Shown piece by piece: positions 56,356-64,000 of a DNA stretch of 64,000 nt; within the stretch, counting starts at the first letter, position 1, and each line of letters starts with the position of its first letter. The notes beneath the pieces were generated by a model. It ran no database searches, was not told where the DNA came from, and saw nothing but the letters and a program-made list of their open reading frames with translations. Source of the stretch: an uncultured Collinsella sp. Its GTDB lineage: Bacteria; Actinomycetota; Coriobacteriia; Coriobacteriales; Coriobacteriaceae. The DNA lies in contig CATYLC010000009.1 in the NCBI GenBank assembly GCA_958408685.1, positions 1-64,000 on the forward strand. Direction: 5' to 3'. The translations under genes were made by a program, and so were the position numbers.

Positions 56356-56850
56356 ATGGCTGCGTCTGTGCTGAGTGTGCGAGTGGACTCGTCAATTAAA
56401 GACTCATTTGCCGAACTGTGCGAAGAGCTTGGCATGACTTCGTCTGTTGCGGTCAATATGTTTATGAGGCAGATGCTGCGCGAGCGCTCTCTGCCGTTTG
56501 TTCCTTCACTTGGTAAAAGCTCTGCGAGCGAAAGCGCCGCGACGGGCATTTTGGATACTGCCCAGATTGAGTCCGCCGTCCGCGAGGCAGCCAGCTCGAT
56601 TCCCGCCATCAAAACCGTGATTCTTTTTGGTTCGTATGCCCGGGGCGAGGCGCATGTCGATAGCGATATTGACTTGCGTCTCGAAGTCGATCGCGAGCAG
56701 GGCTTTGGTCTTTTCGCACTGTCGGCATTTGGTGAGGCGGTGCGCAAAGAAACCGGGAGGCAGGTTGATCTCGTCTCTAGTGATCATCTTGATGACGATC
56801 TTGCCGCGGTAATCGAGCGCGAAGGAGTGATCCTTTATGATCGCGCGTAA
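56356..56850 (+). CDS. Antitoxin: RelB/DinJ-like RHH domain fused to MNT nucleotidyltransferase
   Basis: Residues 1-50 (VLSVRVDSSIKDSFAELCEELGM, AVNMFMRQMLRERSLPF) resemble the ribbon-helix-helix domain of DinJ/RelB antitoxins. Residues about 92-107 carry the minimal nucleotidyltransferase motif GSYARGEAHVDSDIDL. In MntA-HepT systems the MNT protein neutralises HepT by AMPylating its active-site tyrosine. Here an added DNA-binding domain would allow autoregulation. AGGAGG precedes the ATG. The toxin gene overlaps the 3' end by 14 bases. Confidence 0.88.
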   Translation: MAASVLSVRVDSSIKDSFAELCEELGMTSSVAVNMFMRQMLRERSLPFVPSLGKSSASESAATGILDTAQIESAVREAASSIPAIKTVILFGSYARGEAHVDSDIDLRLEVDREQGFGLFALSAFGEAVRKETGRQVDLVSSDHLDDDLAAVIEREGVILYDRA

Positions 56851-57208
56851 GTCAGACGGTCTCCGCGCCCAAGAGGTTTTGGAGGCCATCTCCGAAACGA
56901 ACGAGCGCATCAAGGCTTTTGATATCACCGAGGACCAGTTTCTGCATGCGAATGACGTGCGGACGAGGGCGTTGGCGGACTCCCTTTTGATGTGTGCGCT
57001 TAGGGTGACGGAAGAAGCGGGCAAATTGTCGGAACGCTCGCAGCGGCTTCATCCCGAAATCGAATGGCGTGGAATTGTCGGCATGAGAAATTATCTTGCG
57101 CATGATTACGGCAATGTCGACCGCTCGGTTGTTTGGGATGCAGTGACGATGGAGTTCCCTACGCTGGAACGAGCCTGTAGACAAATTGTCTCCGAATCTG
57201 AACGCTAA
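56837..57208 (+). CDS. HepT-family HEPN ribonuclease toxin
   Basis: The 123-aa all-helical HEPN protein (formerly DUF86) has the catalytic R-X4-H-x-Y motif as RNYLAHDY (Arg84, His89, Tyr91), the RNase site and the tyrosine AMPylated by the partner. The start lies inside the antitoxin gene (ATG overlapping GATCGCGC), so translation is coupled. Together with the upstream gene it forms a type VII-like toxin-antitoxin pair. Confidence 0.9.
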   Translation: MIARKSDGLRAQEVLEAISETNERIKAFDITEDQFLHANDVRTRALADSLLMCALRVTEEAGKLSERSQRLHPEIEWRGIVGMRNYLAHDYGNVDRSVVWDAVTMEFPTLERACRQIVSESER

Positions 57209-57261
57209 CCGCTCGTTCGCAACGGCCTGTTCGCGCACGTTTTTTGAGCGCTTGATACGCT

Positions 57262-57277
57262 TTAACCCTGCGGAAAC
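57262..57277 (+). promoter_or_regulatory. GlnR-like box upstream of the glutamine synthetase gene
   Basis: TTAAC-N6-GAAAC matches the actinobacterial GlnR half-site pattern GTNAC-N6-GAAAC with one change. It lies 66 bases upstream of the start codon, and a GlnR-like regulator is encoded right after the enzyme. Confidence 0.45.
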
Positions 57278-57342
57278 ATTTTTCTGCGATAGTATCTGCG
57301 ATATAGACCAGTCGAAACCCGCCCGAAAGAAAGGGGAGCGAC

Positions 57343-58680
57343 ATGAACCAGCAGAACATCGATTACGTACTCCGCTCCGTAGAGCAGCGTGACATCCGCT
57401 TTGTGCGCCTGTGGTTTGTCGACATTCTCGGCCGCCTCAAGAACTTTGCCATTAGCCCCGAGGACCTCGAGGTCGCTTTTGAGGAGGGTATTGGCTTTGA
57501 CGGCTCCGCCATCGAGGGCTTTGCCACGCCCGAGGAAGCCGACATGCTGGCGTTTCCCGACGCTTCGACCTTCCAGATTCTGCCGTGGCGCCCGAGCCAC
57601 AACGGCGTCGCCCGCGTGTTCTGCGACGTGTGCACTCCCGATCGCAAGCCGTTTGCCGGCGACCCGCGCGATGCCCTGCGCCGCATGTTCCGCAAGGCCG
57701 AGAAGGCTGGCTATCTGCTCAACGTGGGCGCCGAGCTGGAGTATTACTACTTCCCCGACGAGCACACCCCCGAGCCGCTCGACAACGTGGGCTACTTCGA
57801 TCTTTCGGTGAGCGATGCCGCCCGCGACCTGCGTCGCAACACGGTCCTCACGCTCGAGAAGATGTCCGTGCCCGTGGAGTACACCTTCCACGCCGCCGGC
57901 CGCTCGCAGCACGGCATGAGTCTGCGCCATGCCGAGGCCCTGAGCATGTCCGACGCCATCACCACGGCCAAACTCATCATTAAGCAGCAGGCTTACGAGA
58001 GCGGTTGCCACGCCTCTTTTATGCCCAAGCCGTTGGCGGGCGAGGACGGCAGCGCCATGTTTTTGCATCAGTCGCTGTTCGACCACGACGGCAACAACGT
58101 CTTTTGGGGCGAGGACGACGAGAGGTACCACCTCTCCGATATCGCCAAGCACTACATGGCCGGCATCCTGGCGCACGCGCGCGAGATTAGCGCCATCACC
58201 AATCCCACGGTCAACTCGTACAAGCGCATCACCACGGGCGGCGACTCCGTGCCGCAGTACGCCACATGGGGCCTGCGCAACCGCGCGAGCATGATCCGCA
58301 TCCCGGTCTACAAGCCCGGCAAGCAGCTGTCCACGCGTATCGAGCTTCGTAGCCCCGACCCCATGGCCAATCCGTACCTGGTCAACGCCGTCACGCTGGC
58401 GGCTGGTCTGGACGGCATCGAGCGTAAGCTGGAGCTCCCGCCCGAGGCCACGGCCGAGACACTCAAACTCACCGACCGTCAGATGCTCGAGGCCGGCTAC
58501 ACGCCGCTGCCGCGCTCGCTCAAAGAGGCGCTCGACGTCTTTGAGGACTCGCAGTTTATGAAGGATGCCCTCGGCGAGCACATCCACAGCTTCTTCCTCA
58601 AAAAGAAGCGCAACGAGTGGCATAAGTTTGAGTCCACGATCACCGAGTGGGAGATCAAGCATTATCTGGCGAACTCCTAA
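57343..58680 (+). CDS. Glutamine synthetase type I homologue with altered metal site
   Basis: The length of 445 aa and overall sequence fit GSI-alpha: FDGSAIEGF (beta-grasp loop, Asp50), ELEYYYFPD (Glu129/Glu131 equivalents), MPKPL, NRASMIRIP and RIELRSPDPMANPYL (Glu357 equivalent). However, the segment normally reading HHEVAPGQHEI is FHAAGRSQHGM, so the Glu212 and Glu220 metal ligands appear lost, and GSGMH is GSAMF, replacing His269 by Phe. Ordinary glutamine synthesis is therefore doubtful; a related ligase activity or a regulatory role is possible. A GlnR-like regulator follows 50 bases downstream. Confidence 0.85.
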   Translation: MNQQNIDYVLRSVEQRDIRFVRLWFVDILGRLKNFAISPEDLEVAFEEGIGFDGSAIEGFATPEEADMLAFPDASTFQILPWRPSHNGVARVFCDVCTPDRKPFAGDPRDALRRMFRKAEKAGYLLNVGAELEYYYFPDEHTPEPLDNVGYFDLSVSDAARDLRRNTVLTLEKMSVPVEYTFHAAGRSQHGMSLRHAEALSMSDAITTAKLIIKQQAYESGCHASFMPKPLAGEDGSAMFLHQSLFDHDGNNVFWGEDDERYHLSDIAKHYMAGILAHAREISAITNPTVNSYKRITTGGDSVPQYATWGLRNRASMIRIPVYKPGKQLSTRIELRSPDPMANPYLVNAVTLAAGLDGIERKLELPPEATAETLKLTDRQMLEAGYTPLPRSLKEALDVFEDSQFMKDALGEHIHSFFLKKKRNEWHKFESTITEWEIKHYLANS

Positions 58681-58730
58681 TCGCGCTGGCTTGTTCCAGT
58701 ACGATTGAGCTCATTTCCTTGGAGGCCGAT

Positions 58731-59393
58731 ATGTCCGAAAAGAGTGCCCTGTTCATGGCGCGCACGACGCGCTTCCACGAGTTTGCCCGCAGCTTGACGA
58801 CCACCCTGGGTGTCGAGGTGAGCCTGGCTACCCCCGATTCGCCGACTGCGGCGCACGACTTTGACCTGCTGATCCTCGATTCCGACGGCATCCGCAGCGA
58901 CCGCATCGATCAGATTGCCAAATGGCTCGACGACCGCGGCGGCGTCCCCATGCTGGTGATCGTTGACGACGAGGCGCTCGGCACCCTGCGCCTGCCGAAT
59001 CACGCGCATGCCGACTTTGTATGCCCCACGGCGACGCCCAACGAGCTCAAGGCTCGCGCGCAGCGCTTGATGGGCGAGGAGGAGACCGTCACCGCCGACG
59101 ATGTGCTCAACATCGATAACCTCGAGATCAACCTGGCCACCTACCAGGTGACGCTCGATGATGAGCCCATCGACCTGACGCTGATGGAGTACTCGCTGCT
59201 GAGCTTTTTGGCGACGCACCCCAACCGCGCCTACAGCCGCGAGGTGCTGCTGCACCGCGTGTGGGGCTTTGAGTACTGCGGTGGCACGCGCACCGTCGAT
59301 GTGCACATTCGACGCATCCGCTCCAAGGTAGGCCCGCAGATCGCGGCACACATCACCACCGTCCGCGGCGTGGGCTATCTGTTTAAGGACTAG
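58731..59393 (+). CDS. GlnR-like orphan OmpR-family regulator
   Basis: The C-terminal winged helix is typical of OmpR/GlnR proteins (LTLMEYSLLSFLATHPNRAY, VLLHRVWGFEYCGGTRTVDV, TTVRGVGYLF). The N-terminal receiver-like domain lacks the usual acidic triad and phosphorylation context, as in actinobacterial GlnR, an orphan nitrogen regulator. No kinase is adjacent. GGAGG precedes the ATG. Its position after a glutamine synthetase homologue and a GlnR-like box upstream support a nitrogen-related role, by inference. Confidence 0.8.
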   Translation: MSEKSALFMARTTRFHEFARSLTTTLGVEVSLATPDSPTAAHDFDLLILDSDGIRSDRIDQIAKWLDDRGGVPMLVIVDDEALGTLRLPNHAHADFVCPTATPNELKARAQRLMGEEETVTADDVLNIDNLEINLATYQVTLDDEPIDLTLMEYSLLSFLATHPNRAYSREVLLHRVWGFEYCGGTRTVDVHIRRIRSKVGPQIAAHITTVRGVGYLFKD

Positions 59394-59397
59394 ATTT

Positions 59398-59434
59398 CCA
59401 CCACAAAGGGGACAGGCACCTTTGTGGTGGTTTT
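59398..59434 (+). terminator. Terminator after the GlnR-like gene
   Basis: A perfect 12-bp stem CCACCACAAAGG/CCTTTGTGGTGG is followed by TTTTG; the loop reads GGACAGGCA. Confidence 0.9.
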
Positions 59435-59546
59435 GCCGTAGGCCGGGTCCTTTCGGGTCTGCAGCAGAACTTAAGCCTTCCTAAAAGATTGCGTTCTCAT
59501 ACACGTTCGCCCGCATATTGGGGTACAACTCAACGTGAACAATGAT

Positions 59547-59575
59547 GGCCCGCCACATGTTTGGCGGGCCTTTGG
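59547..59575 (+). promoter_or_regulatory. Hairpin in the htrA leader
   Basis: GGCCCGCCA-CATGTT-TGGCGGGCC is a perfect 9-bp stem followed by TTTGGTTATTT, ending nine bases before the htrA Shine-Dalgarno sequence. It could attenuate htrA transcription or end a short upstream transcript. Confidence 0.5.
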
Positions 59576-59599
59576 TTATTTGACGAAAGGATCGCAGCT

Positions 59600-61054
59600 A
59601 TGAGCGAGTACGATTCCCAGCGTCCCCAGGATGCGGGCAACGCCGGCGAGACCCAGCAGCAGCCGCGCGTGCAGGTGGAGTCGACGCCTGCCGACAGCAA
59701 CATTCCCTACGTGCAGGCCTACGACACGCAGACCGGCAAGCCGCTGGGTGGCCAGCAGGTCGTGAACAAGCACACGGTGGTCAAGACCAAGACCAAAAAG
59801 CTGCCGATCTTTATTACGGCGCTTGCCGGCTGTGCCTGCGGAGCCCTGCTGGTCATTGCGCTCATTATGAGCGGCACGCTCGATATCGGTGGCGGCAAGA
59901 ATGCCGTGACGGCGGGTGCTTCGGGTTCGTCGACGCAAAAGATCACCATTGACTCCGAGGATACCACGCTGGCCGAGGCCGTTTCTGCTAAGGCCCTGCC
60001 CTCCGTGGTTTCCATTACCGCCACTTCGAGCGGTAGCCAGAATGGCTCGCTTTCGCAGTCTGCCGACGAGTCGGACAGCTCGGGCAGCGTCGGCTCGGGC
60101 GTGGTGCTCGATACCGAGGGCCACATCCTCACCAACAACCACGTGGTCGACGGCTACGACCAGTACGTGGTGACCATGGACGACGGCACCACCTACGAGG
60201 CCGAGTTCGTGGGCAACGACGCCTCGAGCGACCTGGCCGTCATCAAGCTCAAGGACGCCGACGCCTCCAAGCTCACGCCGATTGAGATCGGTGATTCCTC
60301 CAAGCTCAACGTGGGCGAGTGGGTCATGGCGATCGGCTCGCCGTTCGGCAACGAGCAGTCCGTCTCCACGGGCATTGTGTCGGCGCTGTATCGCTCCACG
60401 GCCATGAGCTCCACCAGCGGCAATACCATCTATGCCAACATGATTCAGACCGATGCCGCTATCAACCCGGGCAACTCCGGCGGCGCGCTCGTCAACGACA
60501 ACGGTGAGCTGGTGGGTATCAACTCGCTTATCGAGAGCTATTCGGGCTCCAGCTCGGGCGTGGGCTTTGCCATTCCGGTCAACTATGCCAAGAACATTGC
60601 CGACCAGATCATCGACGGCAAGACGCCGGTGCATCCGTATATGGGCGCCACGCTTTCGAGCGTCAATGCGCTCAATGCCCGTACCAACAAGCTGAGCACC
60701 GACAGCGGCGCCTACGTGGCAAGCGTCGTCGAGGACGGTCCCGCCGCCAAGGCCGGCATCCAAGAAGGTGACGTCATCACCAAGCTGGGTGACGACGAGA
60801 TCACGAGCGCCGATGGCCTGATCATCGCGCTGCGCAGCCACGAGGTGGGCGAGAAGGTCGAGATCACGCTCATGCGCGGCAAGGACGAGAAGAAGGTCAC
60901 GGTCGAGCTGGGCTCCGACGAGGAGCTGCAGAACCAGCAGCAGAACGACAGCGCGACCGACACCGGCAACGGCGGTATTACCGACGAGCAGCTGCGCCAG
61001 TATCTGGAGGAGCTGCTGGGCCAGCAGGGTCAGGGTTACGGCCAGGGTTACTAA
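59600..61054 (+). CDS. htrA: HtrA/DegP-family trypsin-like serine protease
   Basis: This membrane-anchored quality-control protease has a 70-residue polar cytosolic N-terminus, one TM (IFITALAGCACGALLVIALI), a trypsin-like domain with His181 (NNHVVDGY), Asp211 (SSDLAVIKL) and Ser293 (NPGNSGGAL), then one PDZ domain (about 345-445). A Gln/Gly-rich tail follows. GAAAGGA precedes the ATG; a start 39 bases upstream would lie inside the leader hairpin. It acts outside the membrane on misfolded envelope proteins. Monocistronic with a strong terminator. Confidence 0.94.
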   Translation: MSEYDSQRPQDAGNAGETQQQPRVQVESTPADSNIPYVQAYDTQTGKPLGGQQVVNKHTVVKTKTKKLPIFITALAGCACGALLVIALIMSGTLDIGGGKNAVTAGASGSSTQKITIDSEDTTLAEAVSAKALPSVVSITATSSGSQNGSLSQSADESDSSGSVGSGVVLDTEGHILTNNHVVDGYDQYVVTMDDGTTYEAEFVGNDASSDLAVIKLKDADASKLTPIEIGDSSKLNVGEWVMAIGSPFGNEQSVSTGIVSALYRSTAMSSTSGNTIYANMIQTDAAINPGNSGGALVNDNGELVGINSLIESYSGSSSGVGFAIPVNYAKNIADQIIDGKTPVHPYMGATLSSVNALNARTNKLSTDSGAYVASVVEDGPAAKAGIQEGDVITKLGDDEITSADGLIIALRSHEVGEKVEITLMRGKDEKKVTVELGSDEELQNQQQNDSATDTGNGGITDEQLRQYLEELLGQQGQGYGQGY

Positions 61055-61080
61055 CGAGCCATTTCGCACATGCCGAAGCC

Positions 61081-61121
61081 AGAGGGGCTGTCCCATCAAC
61101 GTGGGACAGCCCCTCTTTTCT
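61081..61121 (+). terminator. Terminator of htrA
   Basis: A perfect 15-bp stem AGAGGGGCTGTCCCA/TGGGACAGCCCCTCT with a 6-base loop is followed by TTTCTT. Confidence 0.95.
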
Positions 61122-61125
61122 TATT

Positions 61126-61154
61126 GATCCGTTGGGGACGGAGGAAAACGGATC
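61126..61154. repeat. GGGGACGGAGGAAA element, second copy
   Basis: GATCCGT/ACGGATC flank GGGGACGGAGGAAA. The same string makes up the right arm of the hairpin at 26268-26329. Confidence 0.65.
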
Positions 61155-61191
61155 ACTTGGGGCTGACAAGAGGCCTGGTTCGGAATGGTCT

Positions 61192-61392
61192 GGACAGTTA
61201 ATTCAGATACGTATAAATCTGGGGCAGCTTGGGATGCGTTTTGAGCAATTTTTGATTGGGATGGGGCTCGAATGGGTGTTTGGAAGGGAGAGCGGGACGT
61301 TTACATGGTCTCGAGGAGCCCAAATTAGTTGAAACAGGGGCGTTCGTGCCTGATTCAGCTCTAGGATTTATACGTATCTGAACTAACTGTCC
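61192..61392. mobile_element. 201-bp MITE-like element with 28-bp terminal inverted repeats
   Basis: The ends 61192-61219 and 61365-61392 are inverted copies over 28 bp with one mismatch (core TTCAGATACGTATAAATC). The interior has weaker inverted segments (TGGGGCTCGA near 61263, TCGAGGAGCCCA near 61313) and no ORF. No clear target-site duplication is seen. It could be a non-autonomous transposable element or a structured RNA gene. Confidence 0.65.
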
Positions 61393-61501
61393 ACCCCGGT
61401 CCGGCGGCTGCCGATTCGGTGCGGTTCGAAAGGGTTATTCGGCCCCATCGTGACCGGTGGTACTCTAGTATCCGTTTGAAATCGAGCGAAGGAGTGCCGC
61501 T

Positions 61502-63730
61502 ATGGAGCAATCGAGCCTGTTTGGTGACGGCGTGGACATCGATACCGAAACGCCCGCGAGCACGGATACCGCTGCACCGACCGACACCCATGCCCAGGCG
61601 GCAGCGCGCGCGGCCGAGCTGCGCCACGAGCTCGACTACCACGCCTATCGCTACTACATGCTCGATGCGCCCGAGATCACGGACGCCGCCTTCGACAAAA
61701 TGCTCGTTGAGCTGCAGGAAATCGAGGCGGCCTATCCCGACCTGGTGACGCCCGACAGCTATACCCAGCGCGTGGGCGGCTACGTGAGCGAGCAGTTTAC
61801 GCCGGTCACACACATGGCCCGCATGTATTCCATGGATGATGCCATGGATCTGGACGAACTCGACGCATGGCTCCAGCGCACCGAGGATGCGCTCGGTGCC
61901 GGTAACGTCACCTATACCTGCGAGCTCAAGATCGACGGCCTGGGCGTGGCCCTTACCTACCAAAACGGCACCTTCGTACGTGCGGCCACACGTGGCGATG
62001 GCACCACGGGCGAGGACGTGTCGCTTAACGTCCGTACCATCAAGGATGTGCCCATGCATCTGTCCGAGGCAGCGCTCGCCCACATGGGTGCCGACCGCGA
62101 GCGCACCATTGAGGTACGCGGCGAGGTCTATATGCCCAAGGGCAGCTTTGTTCGCCTGAATGAAGAGGCCGATGCCGAGGGCCGCGACCCCTTTGCCAAT
62201 CCGCGCAACGCTGCCGCCGGCAGCCTACGTCAGAAGGATCCCAAGATCACGGCGCGCCGCGATCTTGCCACCTTTATCTATGCCATCGCCGATACCGACC
62301 CGCTGCACGTCCACAGTCAGCGCGAGTTCCTCGATTGGCTGCGTAGCGCCGGCTTTAGCGTCAACCCTAACGTGGCTCGTTGCGCCACGCCCGCCGAGGT
62401 CCACGAGTTCTGCGCCCAGGCGCTCGAACATCGCGGTGACCTGGACTACGACATCGACGGCGTGGTCGTAAAGGTCGACAGCTTTCAGCAGCAGCTCGAC
62501 CTGGGCTTTACCGCCCGCGCACCGCGCTGGGCCATTGCCTTTAAGTTCCCGCCCGAGGAAAAGCAGACCGTCCTGCGCGAAATTCGCATCCAGGTGGGCC
62601 GCACCGGTGTGCTCACGCCGGTCGCCGAGTTCGACCCGGTGACGGTCGCCGGCTCCACCATCGCGCGCGCCACGCTGCATAACATCGACGAGATCCGCCG
62701 CAAAAACGTGCGCGAGGGCGACACTATCATCGTGCACAAGGCGGGCGACGTAATCCCCGAGGTCGTGGGCCCGGTGCTCGACAAGCGCCCGGCCGATTCG
62801 GTCGACTGGCACATGCCCGAGGTCTGCCCCGTGTGCGGCAGCCCTGTGGTCCACGAGGATGGCGAGGTCGCCTACCGCTGCGTGTCCATCGACTGCCCCG
62901 CGCAGCTCAAGGAGCGCCTGCTCCACTGGGTGAGTCGCGGCTGCATGGATGTCGACGGCCTAGGCGACGAGATTGTCGACAAGATGATCGCCGCCGGGCT
63001 GATCCACGATGTCGCGGACTTCTACCAGCTCACGGTCGACGACATCGCCGGCTTGGACACGGGGCGCACCTATGCCAGCTCCAACAGCAAAAAGGGCGTC
63101 AAGAAGGGCGACCCCATTCCGGTAGGCCTCAAGACGGCCGAGAAAATCATCGCCGAGCTCAACAAGTCCAAGAGTCAGCCGCTCGGTCGCGTGCTGTTTG
63201 CCCTGGGTATACGCCACGTGGGCAAGAGCGTGGGCGAGGTCATCGCCGAACGATTCCTGTCGATTGACAAACTTATCTTGGCGAGCGAAGAGGACATCGC
63301 CGAGTGCGAGGGCATCGGTCCCAAGATCGCGGCGAGCGTCAAGCAGTTCCTGGCCGTGCCCGAAAACCTTGCCGTGCTGGAGCGCCTGCGTCAGGCGGGC
63401 CTGTCGCTCGAGGTCGACCTGGGCGCCGCGCACGCGCAAGCCGCAGCCGACGCTGGCGTGGCGGGCGAGCTCGCCGACGCACAGCCGCTTGCGGGTTTGA
63501 CCTTCGTGCTCACTGGTACACTCGTCAACCGCACGCGCGACGAGGCGGGCGCGGCGCTCAAGGTGCTCGGCGCCAAGGTTTCGGGCAGTGTTTCAAAGAA
63601 GACGAGCTATCTGGTCGCCGGCCCCAAAGCGGGCTCCAAGCTCACCAAAGCCGAGCAGCTGGGCGTACCCGTGCTGGACGAGGACGCACTCGAGCAGATC
63701 TTGGCTACTGGTCAGGTGCCGGAGGCGTAA
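61502..63730 (+). CDS. ligA: NAD-dependent DNA ligase LigA
   Basis: LigA seals nicks in DNA using NAD+. The domains in order are Ia (YHAYRYYMLDAPEITDAAFD), the nucleotidyltransferase with adenylated Lys143 in CELKIDGLGVAL, an OB fold (VGRTGVLTPVAEFDPV), a four-Cys zinc site (CPVCGSPVV...CVSIDCPAQ), the helix-hairpin-helix region (CEGIGPKIAASV) and a C-terminal BRCT (LTFVLTGTL...SYLVAGPKAGSK). The length of 742 aa is slightly above average because of an N-terminal extension of about 35 residues. GAAGGAG precedes the ATG. Confidence 0.97.
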   Translation: MEQSSLFGDGVDIDTETPASTDTAAPTDTHAQAAARAAELRHELDYHAYRYYMLDAPEITDAAFDKMLVELQEIEAAYPDLVTPDSYTQRVGGYVSEQFTPVTHMARMYSMDDAMDLDELDAWLQRTEDALGAGNVTYTCELKIDGLGVALTYQNGTFVRAATRGDGTTGEDVSLNVRTIKDVPMHLSEAALAHMGADRERTIEVRGEVYMPKGSFVRLNEEADAEGRDPFANPRNAAAGSLRQKDPKITARRDLATFIYAIADTDPLHVHSQREFLDWLRSAGFSVNPNVARCATPAEVHEFCAQALEHRGDLDYDIDGVVVKVDSFQQQLDLGFTARAPRWAIAFKFPPEEKQTVLREIRIQVGRTGVLTPVAEFDPVTVAGSTIARATLHNIDEIRRKNVREGDTIIVHKAGDVIPEVVGPVLDKRPADSVDWHMPEVCPVCGSPVVHEDGEVAYRCVSIDCPAQLKERLLHWVSRGCMDVDGLGDEIVDKMIAAGLIHDVADFYQLTVDDIAGLDTGRTYASSNSKKGVKKGDPIPVGLKTAEKIIAELNKSKSQPLGRVLFALGIRHVGKSVGEVIAERFLSIDKLILASEEDIAECEGIGPKIAASVKQFLAVPENLAVLERLRQAGLSLEVDLGAAHAQAAADAGVAGELADAQPLAGLTFVLTGTLVNRTRDEAGAALKVLGAKVSGSVSKKTSYLVAGPKAGSKLTKAEQLGVPVLDEDALEQILATGQVPEA

Positions 63731-63909
63731 TGGATATAGAGAATCGCAATTGCTCGCAGGCGGAAGGGCGCACGAAGCACGCCCAAGGGCAGGCAAAAGA
63801 GCACCTGATGGCGCGAATTCGCATTGCGGAACGTGAGCGCTTGGCAGGTGTGTCTCGCGATGCTTTTGAGGCGTTGACCGAGCTGGAGACGAGGCTCGGT
63901 CTAGCCTAG
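63730..63909 (+). CDS. Small hypothetical protein (59 aa)
   Basis: The ATG overlaps the ligA stop codon (TAATG), suggesting translational coupling. The polar, helical product (ERERLAGVSRDAFEALTELE) is not recognised. Its last nine bases overlap the stop of the convergent gene on the other strand. Coding status is uncertain. Confidence 0.45.
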   Translation: MDIENRNCSQAEGRTKHAQGQAKEHLMARIRIAERERLAGVSRDAFEALTELETRLGLA

Positions 63910-64000
63910 CGATACAGGCATCGTGATCTGCGTCACGTAGGTTGTGGGATCGTCGCTGATGATGTCGTCGATGGGGGCGATTTCGCGTTGCCCCGCTACG
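63901..64000 (-). CDS. 3' end of an unidentified gene (partial)
   Basis: An open minus-strand frame enters from the right edge and ends VTQITMPVSLG then TAG at 63901-63903. Codon use (GACGACATCATCAGC) is typical of the genome. About 32 residues are visible, too few to assign a family. Confidence 0.55.
   Translation of the reverse strand, partial: VAGQREIAPIDDIISDDPTTYVTQITMPVSLG

Overview
The window is a GC-rich, gene-dense chromosomal segment. Gene content and style point to an anaerobic gut actinobacterium of the class Coriobacteriia, most likely Collinsella. This rests on protein-level impression (lactate racemase genes, BY-kinase module, Feo genes, paired YhgE/Pip proteins, leaderless-style starts, many structured intergenic hairpins), not on a database search. 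There is no rRNA operon. One complete tRNA (Ser-GCT, 4102-4192), one tRNA cut by the left edge and one or two tRNA 3' fragments are present.

Layout. 1-5.5 kb: tRNA end, a large TPR-like protein, an AAA-type ATPase preceded by an array of about 10-bp repeats, tRNA-Ser and a TM2-domain protein. 5.7-12.4 kb: envelope and phosphate signalling (DD-carboxypeptidase divergent from a VanRS-like pair, a lone PstB, a PhoBR-like pair). 12.5-14.6 kb: Wzz-like protein, BY-kinase and PHP-type phosphatase with no glycosyltransferases. 14.7-25.6 kb: GNAT enzyme, HtpG, two large YhgE/Pip membrane proteins, an EamA transporter and an M20 amidohydrolase. 25.7-30.8 kb: a broken MFS gene, three consecutive long hairpins, hisS and ppc. 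31.4-36.0 kb: a lactate racemase locus (larA, larD; convergent larB-larC-tetR). 36.1-39.2 kb: serB, aspS and an HPr with Asp at position 46. 39.4-42.8 kb: feoA-feoA-feoB and a Cys-rich small protein. 42.9-47.9 kb: an Old-Yellow-Enzyme-type reductase, a deletion scar joining remnants of a GntR regulator and a GntP permease, an IlvD/Edd dehydratase and an ArsC-like protein lacking its cysteine. 48.2-50.9 kb: a drug-efflux MFS gene behind a leader ORF and an RBS-sequestering hairpin, then CBS and MGMT-like genes. 51-52.9 kb: decayed integrated element (tRNA-fMet 3' fragment, integrase pseudogene, palindrome array). 52.9-54.3 kb: a second copy of the repeat-flanked ATPase and a 160-bp structured inverted repeat. 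54.5-59.4 kb: GntR and LacI regulators, a MntA/HepT toxin-antitoxin pair with an added DNA-binding domain, a divergent glutamine synthetase homologue and a GlnR-like regulator. 59.6-64 kb: HtrA, a 201-bp MITE-like element, ligA, a small ORF and the end of a convergent gene.

The most striking points are (i) the translation-attenuation arrangement upstream of the efflux gene at 48420, where the end of a 37-codon leader ORF is complementary to the Shine-Dalgarno region; (ii) several families of long, near-perfect nested hairpins in 3' intergenic regions whose stem sequences differ but whose architecture and loops are conserved; (iii) two ATPase paralogues each preceded by related repeat arrays; and (iv) active-site or regulatory-site changes in the GlnA homologue, HPr and ArsC-like proteins.
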